A stretch of DNA of 64,000 bases from JAEXOD01 sp963663265 (GTDB lineage: Bacteria > Bacteroidota > Ignavibacteria > Ignavibacteriales > Melioribacteraceae). The DNA is taken from NCBI GenBank assembly GCA_963663265.2, contig CAXXXM010000002.1, positions 2,108,001 through 2,172,000 of the forward strand, given 5' to 3'. This document shows, piece after piece, positions 35,349 to 44,268 of this stretch. Below the pieces are notes generated by a model that did no database searches, was not told the DNA's origin, and saw only the letters and a program-made list of their open reading frames with translations. A program made the position numbers and the translations under genes. Numbering within the stretch: position 1 is the stretch's first letter; every line of letters begins with the position of its first letter.

Positions 35349-35366
35349 AATAACTTGTAAGTTATT
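35349..35366. promoter_or_regulatory. Small inverted repeat upstream of leuS
   Basis: AATAACTT and AAGTTATT flank two bases, 26-43 bases before the leuS start. It might be an operator or a weak terminator for the gene ending at 35442; the evidence is only the symmetry. Confidence 0.25.
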
Positions 35367-35441
35367 AAAAATACGTATCTTTTTCAACTAAATTATATAA
35401 AAAGCAATATATGAAGAAGGAATACCGAAAAAGGAGAATTA

Positions 35442-37298
35442 TTAAAGGGCAAATTTAAGCGATTCTAAATAGATTGCGATGTCTTTGATTTTTTCATTTG
35501 CATTTTCGAATAACTCTTTAGATTTTTCGTCCTTTTCTTTTGTTACTCGAATAATTGAATCTTCCAATTGGCGAATCCGGTCGCCAAAATTTTTTTCAAA
35601 AGTTTTGATATGTTTTTGGTGTTCAGCTTTTATTTGTTCAAAGTCTTTTTCTTTATACAGAGAAACAACTGAAATTTGTTTTATCAGTCTGTTTTTTTCG
35701 TTAGAGCGTTCCCAAATAGCAGAAGTGGCAGAAATTAATGAAGCAATTACCCCGATAATAAAAGTAATTCCACCCCATTTACCACCATTTACAATAATGG
35801 TCATTAAAATTGAATTAAAAGAATCTAATGACGTATCGGAAGAAGATAATCCTGTTCCAAAACCACCAATAATAAAAATAATTAATGAAATGATTATGTT
35901 ATAAATCATGGCGGAATTAAAAGCAGCACTTGGATTAAATTTTGTATCGCTATCCATCCTTTCTATTTTATTTTCAATAGCAGAAATGTTATCGGCAGCT
36001 TCCTTTTCAATCAGTTTTATAGCTTCTTCTAATTTTTTTCCGGCTTTAAGTTTTGTATCTTCAAGTTCTCTTTGAAGCATTTTAATCGTCAGTTGATTTT
36101 TCTCAATTTCATCGGAATAAATTATTAACACTTCCTGAGCTTTGTCAAAATAATGCTTGCGAATATTTTCTGAAGTCTTTGCAAAGATGTTGTTTAGTTT
36201 TTCTGCTAAATATTCATTTACATAATTAAGAAGGAAGTTTTTATTATCTTTATATAATTCAATAAACTTTTCAATAAATTTAAGATTTTTTTCAATATCC
36301 TCATCATAAAAATCTTTAACTGGCAAATCATAAAATGATTCCAGATGGTTTGAAATTTTATCAAGTCCGGTTGATTCAGGCGATAAATAAGTTTTTAACA
36401 AAAAGTCTAAGTCATTAATAAGAACAGAAAATTCATTATCTTTAAAAATATTGTAAGTGATGGCATTTGTCAAAAAATAATTAAATAAGCCGATATTGTT
36501 GTGTTTAATGGCATATTCAAATCTGTTTTTATCAAAAACCATTATCCTGGAAAGATTTTCAATTGCCTTCCCTTGATTACCTAACTTTAATTGGGTTGCT
36601 GCGTAATAATAGCTGCCGGAAATTCCATTTGGTTTGAATTCTAAAGCTTCAAAAAACTTTTGGTTAGCCTCATTCAGAGCATCATCTTTTAAAAAAATAA
36701 ATCCTAAGTATAGACTTATTAAGTAGTTAAGTTCGATACGCAGTTCGTGGTTAATTGTAATGTTGTTTTCAATAATTTCCTTACTCTTATATAAAAGTTG
36801 AACAGATTTTTCAGGTGAATTAATTGATTGTTCGTATGCTAATAAAGTAGAATAGAGGAAGTTTTTAAGATAATCTTTGCTTGATGATTCTTTTTCAATC
36901 GCATTAATTGTTGAAAGAGCAAAATATTGCTTTTCTTTTTCATTTTTTTGTAAAATCCAATTACTGTAAAACTTTTTGATTTCGGCAAGGGAAGAATTAA
37001 ATTTTGCTGCCTGAATAGAATCCCCTTTATCAAGTTTTAGTCTGTCTTCGCTTTCAATTAATGAAGGATGATTTGTTAGCCATACATATGGTGCGGTTTT
37101 TTGAGAAATAAAAAATTCATTTATTCCTGATGGCAATTTTAATGAAAAATGACGTGAGGACGTTCTAATAAAATCTTCAAAATCGTTATTTGAATATAAA
37201 AAGTCTTGAAATTTCTCTAATGCAAAACTTTTAAACCTTGCATTTAAAAGTTCTTTATTAAATTCAGAATTCAAGCCAATATCATCCGGCAGCATCAT
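35442..37298 (-). CDS. Large TPR/coiled-coil membrane protein, function unknown
   Basis: A 618-residue protein I do not recognise. Residues 1-330 are helical with TPR-like units (YLGFIFLKDDALNEANQKFF; YYYAATQLKLGNQGKAIENL). A long coiled coil follows (about 375-455, ending KLIEKEAADNISAIENKIER). Two membrane helices (about 465-485 MIYNIIISLIIFIIGGF, and 508-530 GGITFIIGVIASLISATSAI) are followed by a second charged coiled coil to the C-terminus. With no signal peptide, both long arms probably lie in the cytosol with a hairpin in the membrane. It stands alone, 118 bases upstream of leuS, so it is probably a separate unit. Confidence 0.8.
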   Translation of the reverse strand: MMLPDDIGLNSEFNKELLNARFKSFALEKFQDFLYSNNDFEDFIRTSSRHFSLKLPSGINEFFISQKTAPYVWLTNHPSLIESEDRLKLDKGDSIQAAKFNSSLAEIKKFYSNWILQKNEKEKQYFALSTINAIEKESSSKDYLKNFLYSTLLAYEQSINSPEKSVQLLYKSKEIIENNITINHELRIELNYLISLYLGFIFLKDDALNEANQKFFEALEFKPNGISGSYYYAATQLKLGNQGKAIENLSRIMVFDKNRFEYAIKHNNIGLFNYFLTNAITYNIFKDNEFSVLINDLDFLLKTYLSPESTGLDKISNHLESFYDLPVKDFYDEDIEKNLKFIEKFIELYKDNKNFLLNYVNEYLAEKLNNIFAKTSENIRKHYFDKAQEVLIIYSDEIEKNQLTIKMLQRELEDTKLKAGKKLEEAIKLIEKEAADNISAIENKIERMDSDTKFNPSAAFNSAMIYNIIISLIIFIIGGFGTGLSSSDTSLDSFNSILMTIIVNGGKWGGITFIIGVIASLISATSAIWERSNEKNRLIKQISVVSLYKEKDFEQIKAEHQKHIKTFEKNFGDRIRQLEDSIIRVTKEKDEKSKELFENANEKIKDIAIYLESLKFAL

Positions 37299-37516
37299 TA
37301 TTTTTCTATTCTTAATTATTAATATATTATCGAAATTTTTGAAGTAGAATTAATACTTTTTAAAAATAAAATTAATTTTAAAACAAAATAGTAATTTATT
37401 GATTCATAAATAAAAGTCAAATTAACAATTAATTATAAAAATATTTTTAAATTACAAGTTGTTTAATAAAAAAAAATTGTTTGTTTTGCATAGTTCAAAA
37501 ATAAAGAGTTGGTTTT

Positions 37517-39685
37517 ATGAATATCCCTTTAGTAATATCAAAAGAATTAAATGTATTAGAAAGTCAAATAAAATCCGTTATAGAATTATTTAGTGAGGGA
37601 GCAACAATTCCATTTATTGCTCGTTACAGAAAAGAAAAAACTGGCGGATTAGATGAAGAACAATTACGTATAATTGAAGAAAGGTTAAATTACCTTACTT
37701 TGTTAGAAGAAAGAAAAGAAACAGTTCTTAAAAGTATAGAAGAGCAAGGTAAATTAACAGACGAATTACGCGATAAAATTGTTAGTGCCGTAAAATTACA
37801 AGAAGTTGAAGATTTATATTTGCCATATAAACCAAAACGAAAAACAAGAGGTACTATTGCAAAGGCAAAAGGATTAGAACCTTTAGCAATTTTTATTATT
37901 GATAATCCAAAATTTGATGGCGATTTTGAAGCTAAGTTAGCTGAATTTGTTAATGAAGATTTAGGAGTAAGCACTACCGCTGAAGCATTGCAAGGGGCTA
38001 AAGATATTATTGCTGAAATGATAAGTGAAACTGCCGAATCAAGGCAGGCTTTAAGAGATTATTTGTATAAATATGGTTTTATTAGTTCAGTAAAAGCAAA
38101 TACAAAAGAATCTGACTTGCCTCCAAATAAAAAAGATGTTTATGAAGTTTATCACGAATTTAAGATAGAAGTAAGCAGAATTAAACCTTATCAAACTTTA
38201 GCTTTAAATAGAGGTGAAAGGGAAAAATTCTTAAAAATTTCAATTAATTTTGAATTATCTGAAGTGCTTTCAGTTTTGTATAATTCTTACTTTAAGTACA
38301 AAAAGTCAGTATTTCAGGAAATAATTGATGAAGTTGTGGAAGACTCGTATTCAAGACTAATATTCCCATCGATAGAACGCGAAGTAAGAAATGAGTTAAC
38401 CGAAATTGCTGATTTGCACGCAATTGAAATTTTTGCTGCTAACTTAAAACAATTATTGTTACAGCCACCAATTGCAAATAAAATAATTATGGGTATTGAT
38501 CCGGGATTTTATTCAGGTTCAAAACTTGCAGTTATTGATTTAACAGGGAAATATGTTGAAGGTACAACAATATATCCTCATCCTCCGCAGAAACGTTCTG
38601 AAGAGGCTGTCCAAACCATGTTAAAATTAATAAAAAAATATGGGGTTGAATTAATTGCTATTGGTAATGGAACTGCAAGCAGGGAAACTGAAATGCTTGT
38701 TGCCGATATGATTAAGGATTATAAATTACCTGTTCATTATATGATTGTAAGTGAAGCCGGAGCTTCTGTTTATTCGGCAAGTGAAGTGGCAAGACAAGAA
38801 TTCCCTGAATTAGAAGCAAGTCAAAGAGGGAATATTTCCATCGCTCGCAGAGTGTTGGATCCGCTTGCTGAACTTGTAAAAATTGATCCTAAGTCAATTG
38901 GTGTAGGGTTGTACCAACATGATGTTGACCAAAAATTATTATCTAAAAAACTTGATGATGTTGTTATAAGCTGCGTTAACTATATAGGTGTGGATCTAAA
39001 TACTGCTTCTGCTTCGTTATTAACATATGTATCGGGATTAAATAAAAGGATTGCAAACAGCGTTGTACGGTATAGAGAAAACAATGGTAAGTTTAATTCA
39101 AGAGCCGATCTTATGAATGTTACAGGCTTGGGTGAAAAAGCTTATGAACAATGTGCGGGATTTTTAAAAATTTCCGGTGGAAGTAATCCTTTAGATAATA
39201 CATCTATTCACCCTGAATCATATGCGGCAACTGAAAAATTATTGCAAAATTGTGGTATTTCATCTTCAGAAATAAATACAAAAGGTGCAATGGTAAGTTT
39301 GGTTATCAGTAAAAAGGGGACAGCCAAAATTGCTAATGAGATTGGAGTTGGTGAACCTACTTTGATTGATATTATTGAAAACTTAAAGAAGCCGGGAAGA
39401 GATCCTCGTGAGGAGATGCCTAAACCAATTTTAAGAAGCGATATTCTTAAAATTGAAGATTTAACAATTGGAATGAAATTAAAAGGAACGGTTAGAAACG
39501 TTGTTGATTTTGGTGCTTTTGTTGATATTGGTGTTAAAAATGATGGTCTCTTACATATAAGTCAAATTGCTAATAAGTTTGTTAAAAATCCTTTAGAATC
39601 CTTAAACGTGGGGGATATTATTGATGTTACAATTATTACCATTGATATTGAAAAAGGAAGAATAGCTTTAAGCTGCAAGGCTTAA
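37517..39685 (+). CDS. tex: Tex-family S1 RNA-binding protein
   Basis: A 722-residue Tex protein, a conserved nucleic-acid-binding factor linked to transcription. It starts with the helical Tex N-domain (ATIPFIARYRKEKTGGLDEE), followed by the YqgF/RuvC-like domain (IMGIDPGFYSGSKLAVID), helix-hairpin-helix motifs (LLTYVSGLNKRIANSVVRYR; LMNVTGLGEKAYEQC) and a C-terminal S1 domain (LKGTVRNVVDFGAFVDIGVK, DGLLHISQ). Length is close to the usual 720-780. Transcribed alone, with the second copy of a dispersed repeat and a hairpin behind it. Confidence 0.96.
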   Translation: MNIPLVISKELNVLESQIKSVIELFSEGATIPFIARYRKEKTGGLDEEQLRIIEERLNYLTLLEERKETVLKSIEEQGKLTDELRDKIVSAVKLQEVEDLYLPYKPKRKTRGTIAKAKGLEPLAIFIIDNPKFDGDFEAKLAEFVNEDLGVSTTAEALQGAKDIIAEMISETAESRQALRDYLYKYGFISSVKANTKESDLPPNKKDVYEVYHEFKIEVSRIKPYQTLALNRGEREKFLKISINFELSEVLSVLYNSYFKYKKSVFQEIIDEVVEDSYSRLIFPSIEREVRNELTEIADLHAIEIFAANLKQLLLQPPIANKIIMGIDPGFYSGSKLAVIDLTGKYVEGTTIYPHPPQKRSEEAVQTMLKLIKKYGVELIAIGNGTASRETEMLVADMIKDYKLPVHYMIVSEAGASVYSASEVARQEFPELEASQRGNISIARRVLDPLAELVKIDPKSIGVGLYQHDVDQKLLSKKLDDVVISCVNYIGVDLNTASASLLTYVSGLNKRIANSVVRYRENNGKFNSRADLMNVTGLGEKAYEQCAGFLKISGGSNPLDNTSIHPESYAATEKLLQNCGISSSEINTKGAMVSLVISKKGTAKIANEIGVGEPTLIDIIENLKKPGRDPREEMPKPILRSDILKIEDLTIGMKLKGTVRNVVDFGAFVDIGVKNDGLLHISQIANKFVKNPLESLNVGDIIDVTIITIDIEKGRIALSCKA

Positions 39686-39693
39686 GCATAAAA

Positions 39694-39737
39694 AAAGTTT
39701 AAGTGTTAAAGGTTGAAGGTTAAATTATTGAATGCCG
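39694..39737 (+). repeat. Dispersed repeat, copy 2
   Basis: Matches 30775-30811: it begins AAAGTTTAAGTGTT, then has an extra AAAGGTT, and ends TTGAATGCCG. It lies directly after tex, and its last bases form the 5' arm of the following hairpin. Confidence 0.7.
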
Positions 39738-39764
39738 CCCAACAAAAAAACGTTGAGCGGCTTT
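39734..39764 (+). terminator. Probable tex terminator hairpin
   Basis: GCCGCCCAAC pairs with GTTGAGCGGC (one mismatch) around an A-rich loop, followed by TTT. It sits between tex and the convergent gene at 39812. Confidence 0.6.
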
Positions 39765-39811
39765 AAAATTATTCGGCAAATCAAAAGTTGAGGATTAATA
39801 TTATTAAAATA

Positions 39812-40789
39812 TTAATATTCTTTAATTGTTAAATAAACCATAGTTTGATTTAATAACTGATAAGCAATTTCGCCAAAGGTCATTGGACCTTGAATGTTTG
39901 CTGTCTTTTTCCCTTCTAATTCTGCATACAAATAGTTTAATATACAGTTGCATGAAAAGGTAGGATTTATACTCAAATCTTCAACAATTGAGGTAAAGTT
40001 TTTTACATAATTTTCAACAGGAGTAGCAATTTTATATTCAACATCCTTAAATACCGGAGCATAAAAATTAACTTTATTATCTTCCAGACTTTGAAAACTT
40101 ACATTGAACATTGTGTTATAATAATTTGCTACAAGAGGAAGCTGGGTATTAATATTGTTACTTGTTAAGTATTCTGCAAAGTTTACTAATTTTCCGTTTA
40201 CATAACAATTTTCAGCAGAAAAACCTGAAGTGGGGAATACTATTAAATCTCCATCCCCTTGATTAAATACATTAACAATATCAATATTAGCATATTTTGT
40301 TGTAGGGAGCTCAACGTGCATTACAATTGCATCACAATCTGAAGATTGTCCGCTTTTACCATCAAAAACTTTTGGTTTTAATTCGTTAATTTTATTTAAA
40401 TCAACTCCTGTAATCCAGCCAATTAAGGGGACATTAAAAATGTTATCATAAGTACCGGAGTGTTTTGCAAAATCTTCATGAATTTTACTGAATGCAGGGA
40501 TTAATATAACAGAAAAACCATCCTTGAATTCATCATTGGCAAAATGAGGTAAGTTAACATCGTTATACATTTTAATTTTTATGTTGTTAATATAGTTGGG
40601 CAATGTTTCTACCAATAACAATTCGGTAGAAAAAACACCACCATCATCACCCATAAAATATGGAATTGTTCCTCCAATCCACTCACCATTAGGCAGTTTT
40701 GCTAATAATTCTTCCACTCCGGCAATTATTAGTTTTTCGCCTTGAATTATTTTGGAAGAGGTTTCAGTTAAAGTTAATAATTTTTTCAT
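39812..40789 (-). CDS. Conserved protein, tentatively DUF6976-type
   Basis: A 325-residue soluble protein beginning MKKLLTLTETSSKIIQGEKL, with GGEWIGGTIPYFM-like sequence (NGEWIGGTIPYFMGDDGG) at about residues 33-50. That stretch recalls uncharacterised DUF6976 proteins; the match is from memory. There are conserved Cys residues in the C-terminal part (TFSCNCILNYLYAELEG), reminiscent of FIST-C-like sensory domains, but no catalytic motif. AGGAGCTAAAC precedes the ATG. It follows a 74-residue gene after 9 bases, and both follow a methyltransferase gene, which suggests a three-gene unit. Confidence 0.65.
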   Translation of the reverse strand: MKKLLTLTETSSKIIQGEKLIIAGVEELLAKLPNGEWIGGTIPYFMGDDGGVFSTELLLVETLPNYINNIKIKMYNDVNLPHFANDEFKDGFSVILIPAFSKIHEDFAKHSGTYDNIFNVPLIGWITGVDLNKINELKPKVFDGKSGQSSDCDAIVMHVELPTTKYANIDIVNVFNQGDGDLIVFPTSGFSAENCYVNGKLVNFAEYLTSNNINTQLPLVANYYNTMFNVSFQSLEDNKVNFYAPVFKDVEYKIATPVENYVKNFTSIVEDLSINPTFSCNCILNYLYAELEGKKTANIQGPMTFGEIAYQLLNQTMVYLTIKEY

Positions 40790-40798
40790 GTTTAGCTC

Positions 40799-41023
40799 CT
40801 ATCCAAAAATTTTATTTAAGTCTTGTGTGGCTATTTTTTCATTCTTGACGAAAAAATCCCTAATTTCTTCTACGGCTTGGTTAACATTTGAATGTGAAGG
40901 ATCCATTCGTGTGCTAAGCAAAATACGTCCCATTAAAATTCTAAGTCCTAACAGATTAAACTGATATTGCGTTTTACCCGTTACTAAATCTTTCCATTTA
41001 GTATTGTTTGACGGTGGTATCAT
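40799..41023 (-). CDS. Small protein (74 aa) upstream of DUF6976-type gene
   Basis: The start is the ATG at 41023, because GGGAGG lies 4 bases before it; the frame can be read 4 codons further to a TTG. The 74 residues (MIPPSNNTKWKDLVTGKTQY ... LLGLRILMGRILL ... AVEEIRDFFVKNEKIATQDL) are probably helical and soluble. No family is recognised. Position 9 bases before the next gene and 25 bases after a methyltransferase stop supports it as a real operon member and possible partner of its neighbour. Confidence 0.7.
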   Translation of the reverse strand: MIPPSNNTKWKDLVTGKTQYQFNLLGLRILMGRILLSTRMDPSHSNVNQAVEEIRDFFVKNEKIATQDLNKIFG

Positions 41024-41048
41024 TGGACCTCCCAAAATTAGACTGTTT

Positions 41049-41783
41049 TTAGTTTTTACAGATAAAAATTATATCATCCGAATTATTAATATTAAAGCTG
41101 TTTAAGTTAAAACCGGAAAACAATTCAATATTAGTAAACAATTTTTCCAGTTTATGTAAAAAATCTTCGAGTAAATATGGATATAATTTTGTAGTAATTA
41201 ACTCTCGATTTTTAGTTGTTGCTTTATCAAATTTAAGGATGTTAAAATTTAAATATTCCTTATAAAAGTCATAAAATCTAATATAATAATCGGAATCAGA
41301 TTCAGTTATGTTTAGTATTCTTTCCTTTTTGTTAAGTATTTTATGGTAATTTACTACTTGGAAGACGAAAATTCCTTCTTTATTAAGTAAATTTTTTATA
41401 TTTTGAAATAAATTATCCAATCTATCGGTTGGAATATTAGCAATAGTATTCCCCATCGAAACAATAAAATCTACTTTGGTAAGCCCTGTAATATCTTGTG
41501 ATAAATCTTTATTTATAAATTCGATATTACAGTTGGAATTATTTGCATTATCACGAGCATGAATTAACATGTTTTCGGAAATATCAAATGCTGTAACAAT
41601 ATTCCCAATTAAGTTAATTGCGATAGAATCGATACCGGAACCACAGCCAATATCAATGCCGTTTTTAGCAGTAGTTTTTAAAATTTGTTTATAAAAATCC
41701 TTTCTGACATTAATAGCATTATCGAAATTAATCATTTTATCGTACCATGATGCAGTTGTGTCAAAAAAGTGTTGTGTATTCAT
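41049..41783 (-). CDS. Class I SAM-dependent methyltransferase
   Basis: A 244-residue methyltransferase with the Rossmann-type SAM site: motif I GIDIGCGSGIDSIAI (about 40-54), acidic motif II TAFDISENML, then CNIEFINKDL and VDFIVSMGNTIANIP. A C-terminal substrate-lid region follows (about 150-244). The substrate is unknown; this branch includes enzymes acting on small molecules. It leads a minus-strand unit with the small protein and DUF6976-type gene. Confidence 0.88.
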   Translation of the reverse strand: MNTQHFFDTTASWYDKMINFDNAINVRKDFYKQILKTTAKNGIDIGCGSGIDSIAINLIGNIVTAFDISENMLIHARDNANNSNCNIEFINKDLSQDITGLTKVDFIVSMGNTIANIPTDRLDNLFQNIKNLLNKEGIFVFQVVNYHKILNKKERILNITESDSDYYIRFYDFYKEYLNFNILKFDKATTKNRELITTKLYPYLLEDFLHKLEKLFTNIELFSGFNLNSFNINNSDDIIFICKN

Positions 41784-41964
41784 AATTTATTTAAAAATAA
41801 TTATTGAATAAAGATTTAGTTTAATATAATGAAATAAATATTAAAACAAAATAATACGTTGTGTCTTGTAATTATAATAAGCATATTAACAAAATGCTTT
41901 TAGTAGGAAATTTAGAATTAGATAAAATTATGCAGACCAAAGACATAGTAAGAAGTTTTTTATT

Positions 41965-41972
41965 ATATTTGT
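41965..41972 (+). promoter_or_regulatory. Bacteroidota-type -7 element
   Basis: TATATTTG matches the TAnnTTTG -7 consensus of Bacteroidota promoters and lies 30 bases before the ATG at 42003. No clear TTTG -33 partner is seen. Confidence 0.35.
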
Positions 41973-42002
41973 GAATATTTCTTAATTATTAAAATGAGCA
42001 GT

Positions 42003-42806
42003 ATGCAAAAAATATTTATATATACAGTTTTGTTTTTAGTGACGGCAAAACTATTTGCCCAAGATATTACATATAAAACGGTTCAAAACATTAATTATTA
42101 TGATATTGAAGTTTGTAAAACCGATGATTATATAAACTCCAGATGTAAATTGGATATTTATTACCCTGAGAATAAAAAAGATTTTACAACTGTAATCTGG
42201 TTTCATGGAGGCGGTTTAACCGGAGGTGAAAAAGAGATTCCCGCAAGATTGAAAAACAATGGCTTTTGTATTGTTGGAGTCAATTATAGATTAAGTCCTC
42301 ATGTTAATGCTCCAAAATATATTGAAGATGCAGCTGCGTCGGTTGCATGGGTATTTGGTAATATCAATAAATATGGTGGTGATACTAATAAAATAATTGT
42401 TTCCGGTTATTCTGCCGGCGGCTATTTAACGTTAATGCTGGGTTTAGATAAAAAATGGTTGGGTAAATATAATATTGATGCAAATAAAATTAAAGAGCTT
42501 GTTCCTTTTAGCGGACAATGTATAACCCATTTTACTGTTAGAAAGGAAAATGGAATTTCTGAAACACAGCCAATTATTGATGAATTTGCCCCGTTATATT
42601 ATGTTAGAGCAGATGCTCCTAAAATTTTATTGATTACTGGCGATAGGGACTTGGAAATGTTAGGACGTTATGAAGAGAATGCTTACCTATACAGAATGAT
42701 GAAAGTTGTTGGACACAAAGATATCCATCATTACGAACTTGATGGTTATGGGCATGGAATGACTGAGCCGGCATACCCTTTGCTTATAAAAGAAGTAAAA
42801 AAATAA
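42003..42806 (+). CDS. Secreted alpha/beta hydrolase (HSL/esterase type)
   Basis: Start at the ATG at 42003 (267 residues), which opens on signal peptide MQKIFIYTVLFLVTAKLFAQ; a second ATG three codons upstream is equivalent. The hormone-sensitive-lipase/BD-FAE arrangement is clear: oxyanion loop WFHGGGLTGG, nucleophile elbow VSGYSAGGYL, acid LITGDRDLEM and His DGYGHGMTEP. It should hydrolyse esters, possibly on acylated carbohydrates, in the periplasm or outside the cell. Transcribed alone. Confidence 0.9.
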   Translation: MQKIFIYTVLFLVTAKLFAQDITYKTVQNINYYDIEVCKTDDYINSRCKLDIYYPENKKDFTTVIWFHGGGLTGGEKEIPARLKNNGFCIVGVNYRLSPHVNAPKYIEDAAASVAWVFGNINKYGGDTNKIIVSGYSAGGYLTLMLGLDKKWLGKYNIDANKIKELVPFSGQCITHFTVRKENGISETQPIIDEFAPLYYVRADAPKILLITGDRDLEMLGRYEENAYLYRMMKVVGHKDIHHYELDGYGHGMTEPAYPLLIKEVKK

Positions 42807-42911
42807 AAATATAAACAAAATATAAATTTCCTTTACTTTTTGTAAAAAATGCAATAAATTGTATTGTAAATGTGAAAAAATCGCATTTAGAATATGTTTT
42901 TGGAGGAAATT

Positions 42912-44261
42912 ATGCTAATTCGCTTATTTGTAGAAAATTTTTTAAGCTTTGGTGAAAGAATTGAATTTTCCATGGTTGCTGGAAAAATACAACAACATCC
43001 TGACCATATAATAAAGCTTGAAAAAAACTCAAAGTTTAATTTACTTAAGGTGGGTGCTATATATGGTGCAAATGCTGCCGGTAAAAGTAACTTGATTAAA
43101 GCAATGGCTGTTATTCAGAAATTAGTATTAAAGGGAACTCTTCCGAATCAAACACTACCTGTTACTGAATTTAAATTGGATAAAGAATTAAAATCAAAAC
43201 CAACTCGTATTGAAGTTGAATTCAGGAAAAATAACAAATGTTATGCATATGGTTTTATAGCTGATAAAAATACTATATTGGAAGAATGGTTGTATGAGAT
43301 TGGAAAACAAAAAGAAAAAAGAATTTTCAGCAGAGAAATAGACAAAAACAAAAATACAAGTTTTCAATTTTTAGAAAATTCCCAAATATCAAAAAAGGAA
43401 AAAGATTTTTTAAACTTGTTATCTGAAAGTACACGGGATAACCAACTTTTTATAAATCAGTGTTTTAATCATAAAATTGAAAATTTATTAGTCAAATCGA
43501 AAGGTATTCAGGAATGTATTTCTTGGTTTTCTGATAATTTAGTCGTTGTTTTTCCAAATACAAAATTTAGTTTTCCATTCTACAATACGGCAAACAAAAA
43601 TAATTTTATGAAAGATTTTAGTAAATTTTTGAAAATTTTTGATACTGGAATAGATGATGTTGAATATAAAAAAATTGATGTGAATGATACAAAGTTAATT
43701 CCAAAAGATGTTCAAGAAAAGATAAGGGAACTTCCACAGGATGGGAAAACTAGATTAATAAGTATACGACAAGGTGATTCGCTTTCCTACATCTTATATG
43801 ATGGAACAAGCAAGTTTGTGATTCACAAACTAACTGTTGTTCATAAAATTGTTAATTCAGAAAAATCCGAATCTTTTGACCTTGAAGAAGAATCTGATGG
43901 AACAATTAGGATGTTTGATTTAATTCCTTTATTATTAGATTCCAGTAATGAAGAAAATGTAATTCTTATTGATGAGCTTAATAGAAGTTTGCATCCAAGT
44001 CTTACTAAAAATTTTATTATTAAATTTTTAGACGTATATGAGAATAAAAATAATCAGATCATTTTTACAACGCACGAAGAAAATCTTCTCGATTTAGATC
44101 TATTTAGAAAAGATGAAATATGGTTTGTTGAAAAAAATGAAAAGAAACAATCTAAAGTGTACTCGCTTTTAGTATTTAAGGATGTAAGATTTGATAAAAA
44201 AATTAAAGATGATTATTTAATTGGTCGTTATGGAGCAATTCCGGATTTGTTAAACTATTAG
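42912..44261 (+). CDS. AAA15-type ATPase of an AbiL/RloA-like system
   Basis: The start is the ATG at 42912 (449 residues), 5 bases after GGAGGAAAT; an ATG at 42894 is less likely. It belongs to the ABC/SMC-like AAA15 ATPases: N-terminal LIRLFVENFLSFGERIEFSM, Walker A YGANAAGKSN (52-60), a middle region with TRDNQLFINQC, Walker B NVILIDELNRSLHPS and the switch region QIIFTTHEENLLDLDLF. Such ATPases pair with RloB/TOPRIM partners in AbiL, RloAB and related phage-defence systems. The RloB gene follows after 7 bases. Activity against phage is inferred from family and context. Confidence 0.88.
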   Translation: MLIRLFVENFLSFGERIEFSMVAGKIQQHPDHIIKLEKNSKFNLLKVGAIYGANAAGKSNLIKAMAVIQKLVLKGTLPNQTLPVTEFKLDKELKSKPTRIEVEFRKNNKCYAYGFIADKNTILEEWLYEIGKQKEKRIFSREIDKNKNTSFQFLENSQISKKEKDFLNLLSESTRDNQLFINQCFNHKIENLLVKSKGIQECISWFSDNLVVVFPNTKFSFPFYNTANKNNFMKDFSKFLKIFDTGIDDVEYKKIDVNDTKLIPKDVQEKIRELPQDGKTRLISIRQGDSLSYILYDGTSKFVIHKLTVVHKIVNSEKSESFDLEEESDGTIRMFDLIPLLLDSSNEENVILIDELNRSLHPSLTKNFIIKFLDVYENKNNQIIFTTHEENLLDLDLFRKDEIWFVEKNEKKQSKVYSLLVFKDVRFDKKIKDDYLIGRYGAIPDLLNY

Positions 44262-44268
44262 GTACAAA

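Noticed and set aside
35479..35904. A 141-codon plus-strand frame inside the TPR/coiled-coil gene
   Set aside because: It is antisense to a well-supported membrane/coiled-coil protein, and its Ser/Phe/Ile-rich composition is the mirror of Glu/Lys-rich coding.
42894..42911. Upstream ATG for the AAA15-type ATPase
   Set aside because: It would place the ribosome-binding site GGAGG inside the gene; the ATG at 42912 follows that site at the right distance.
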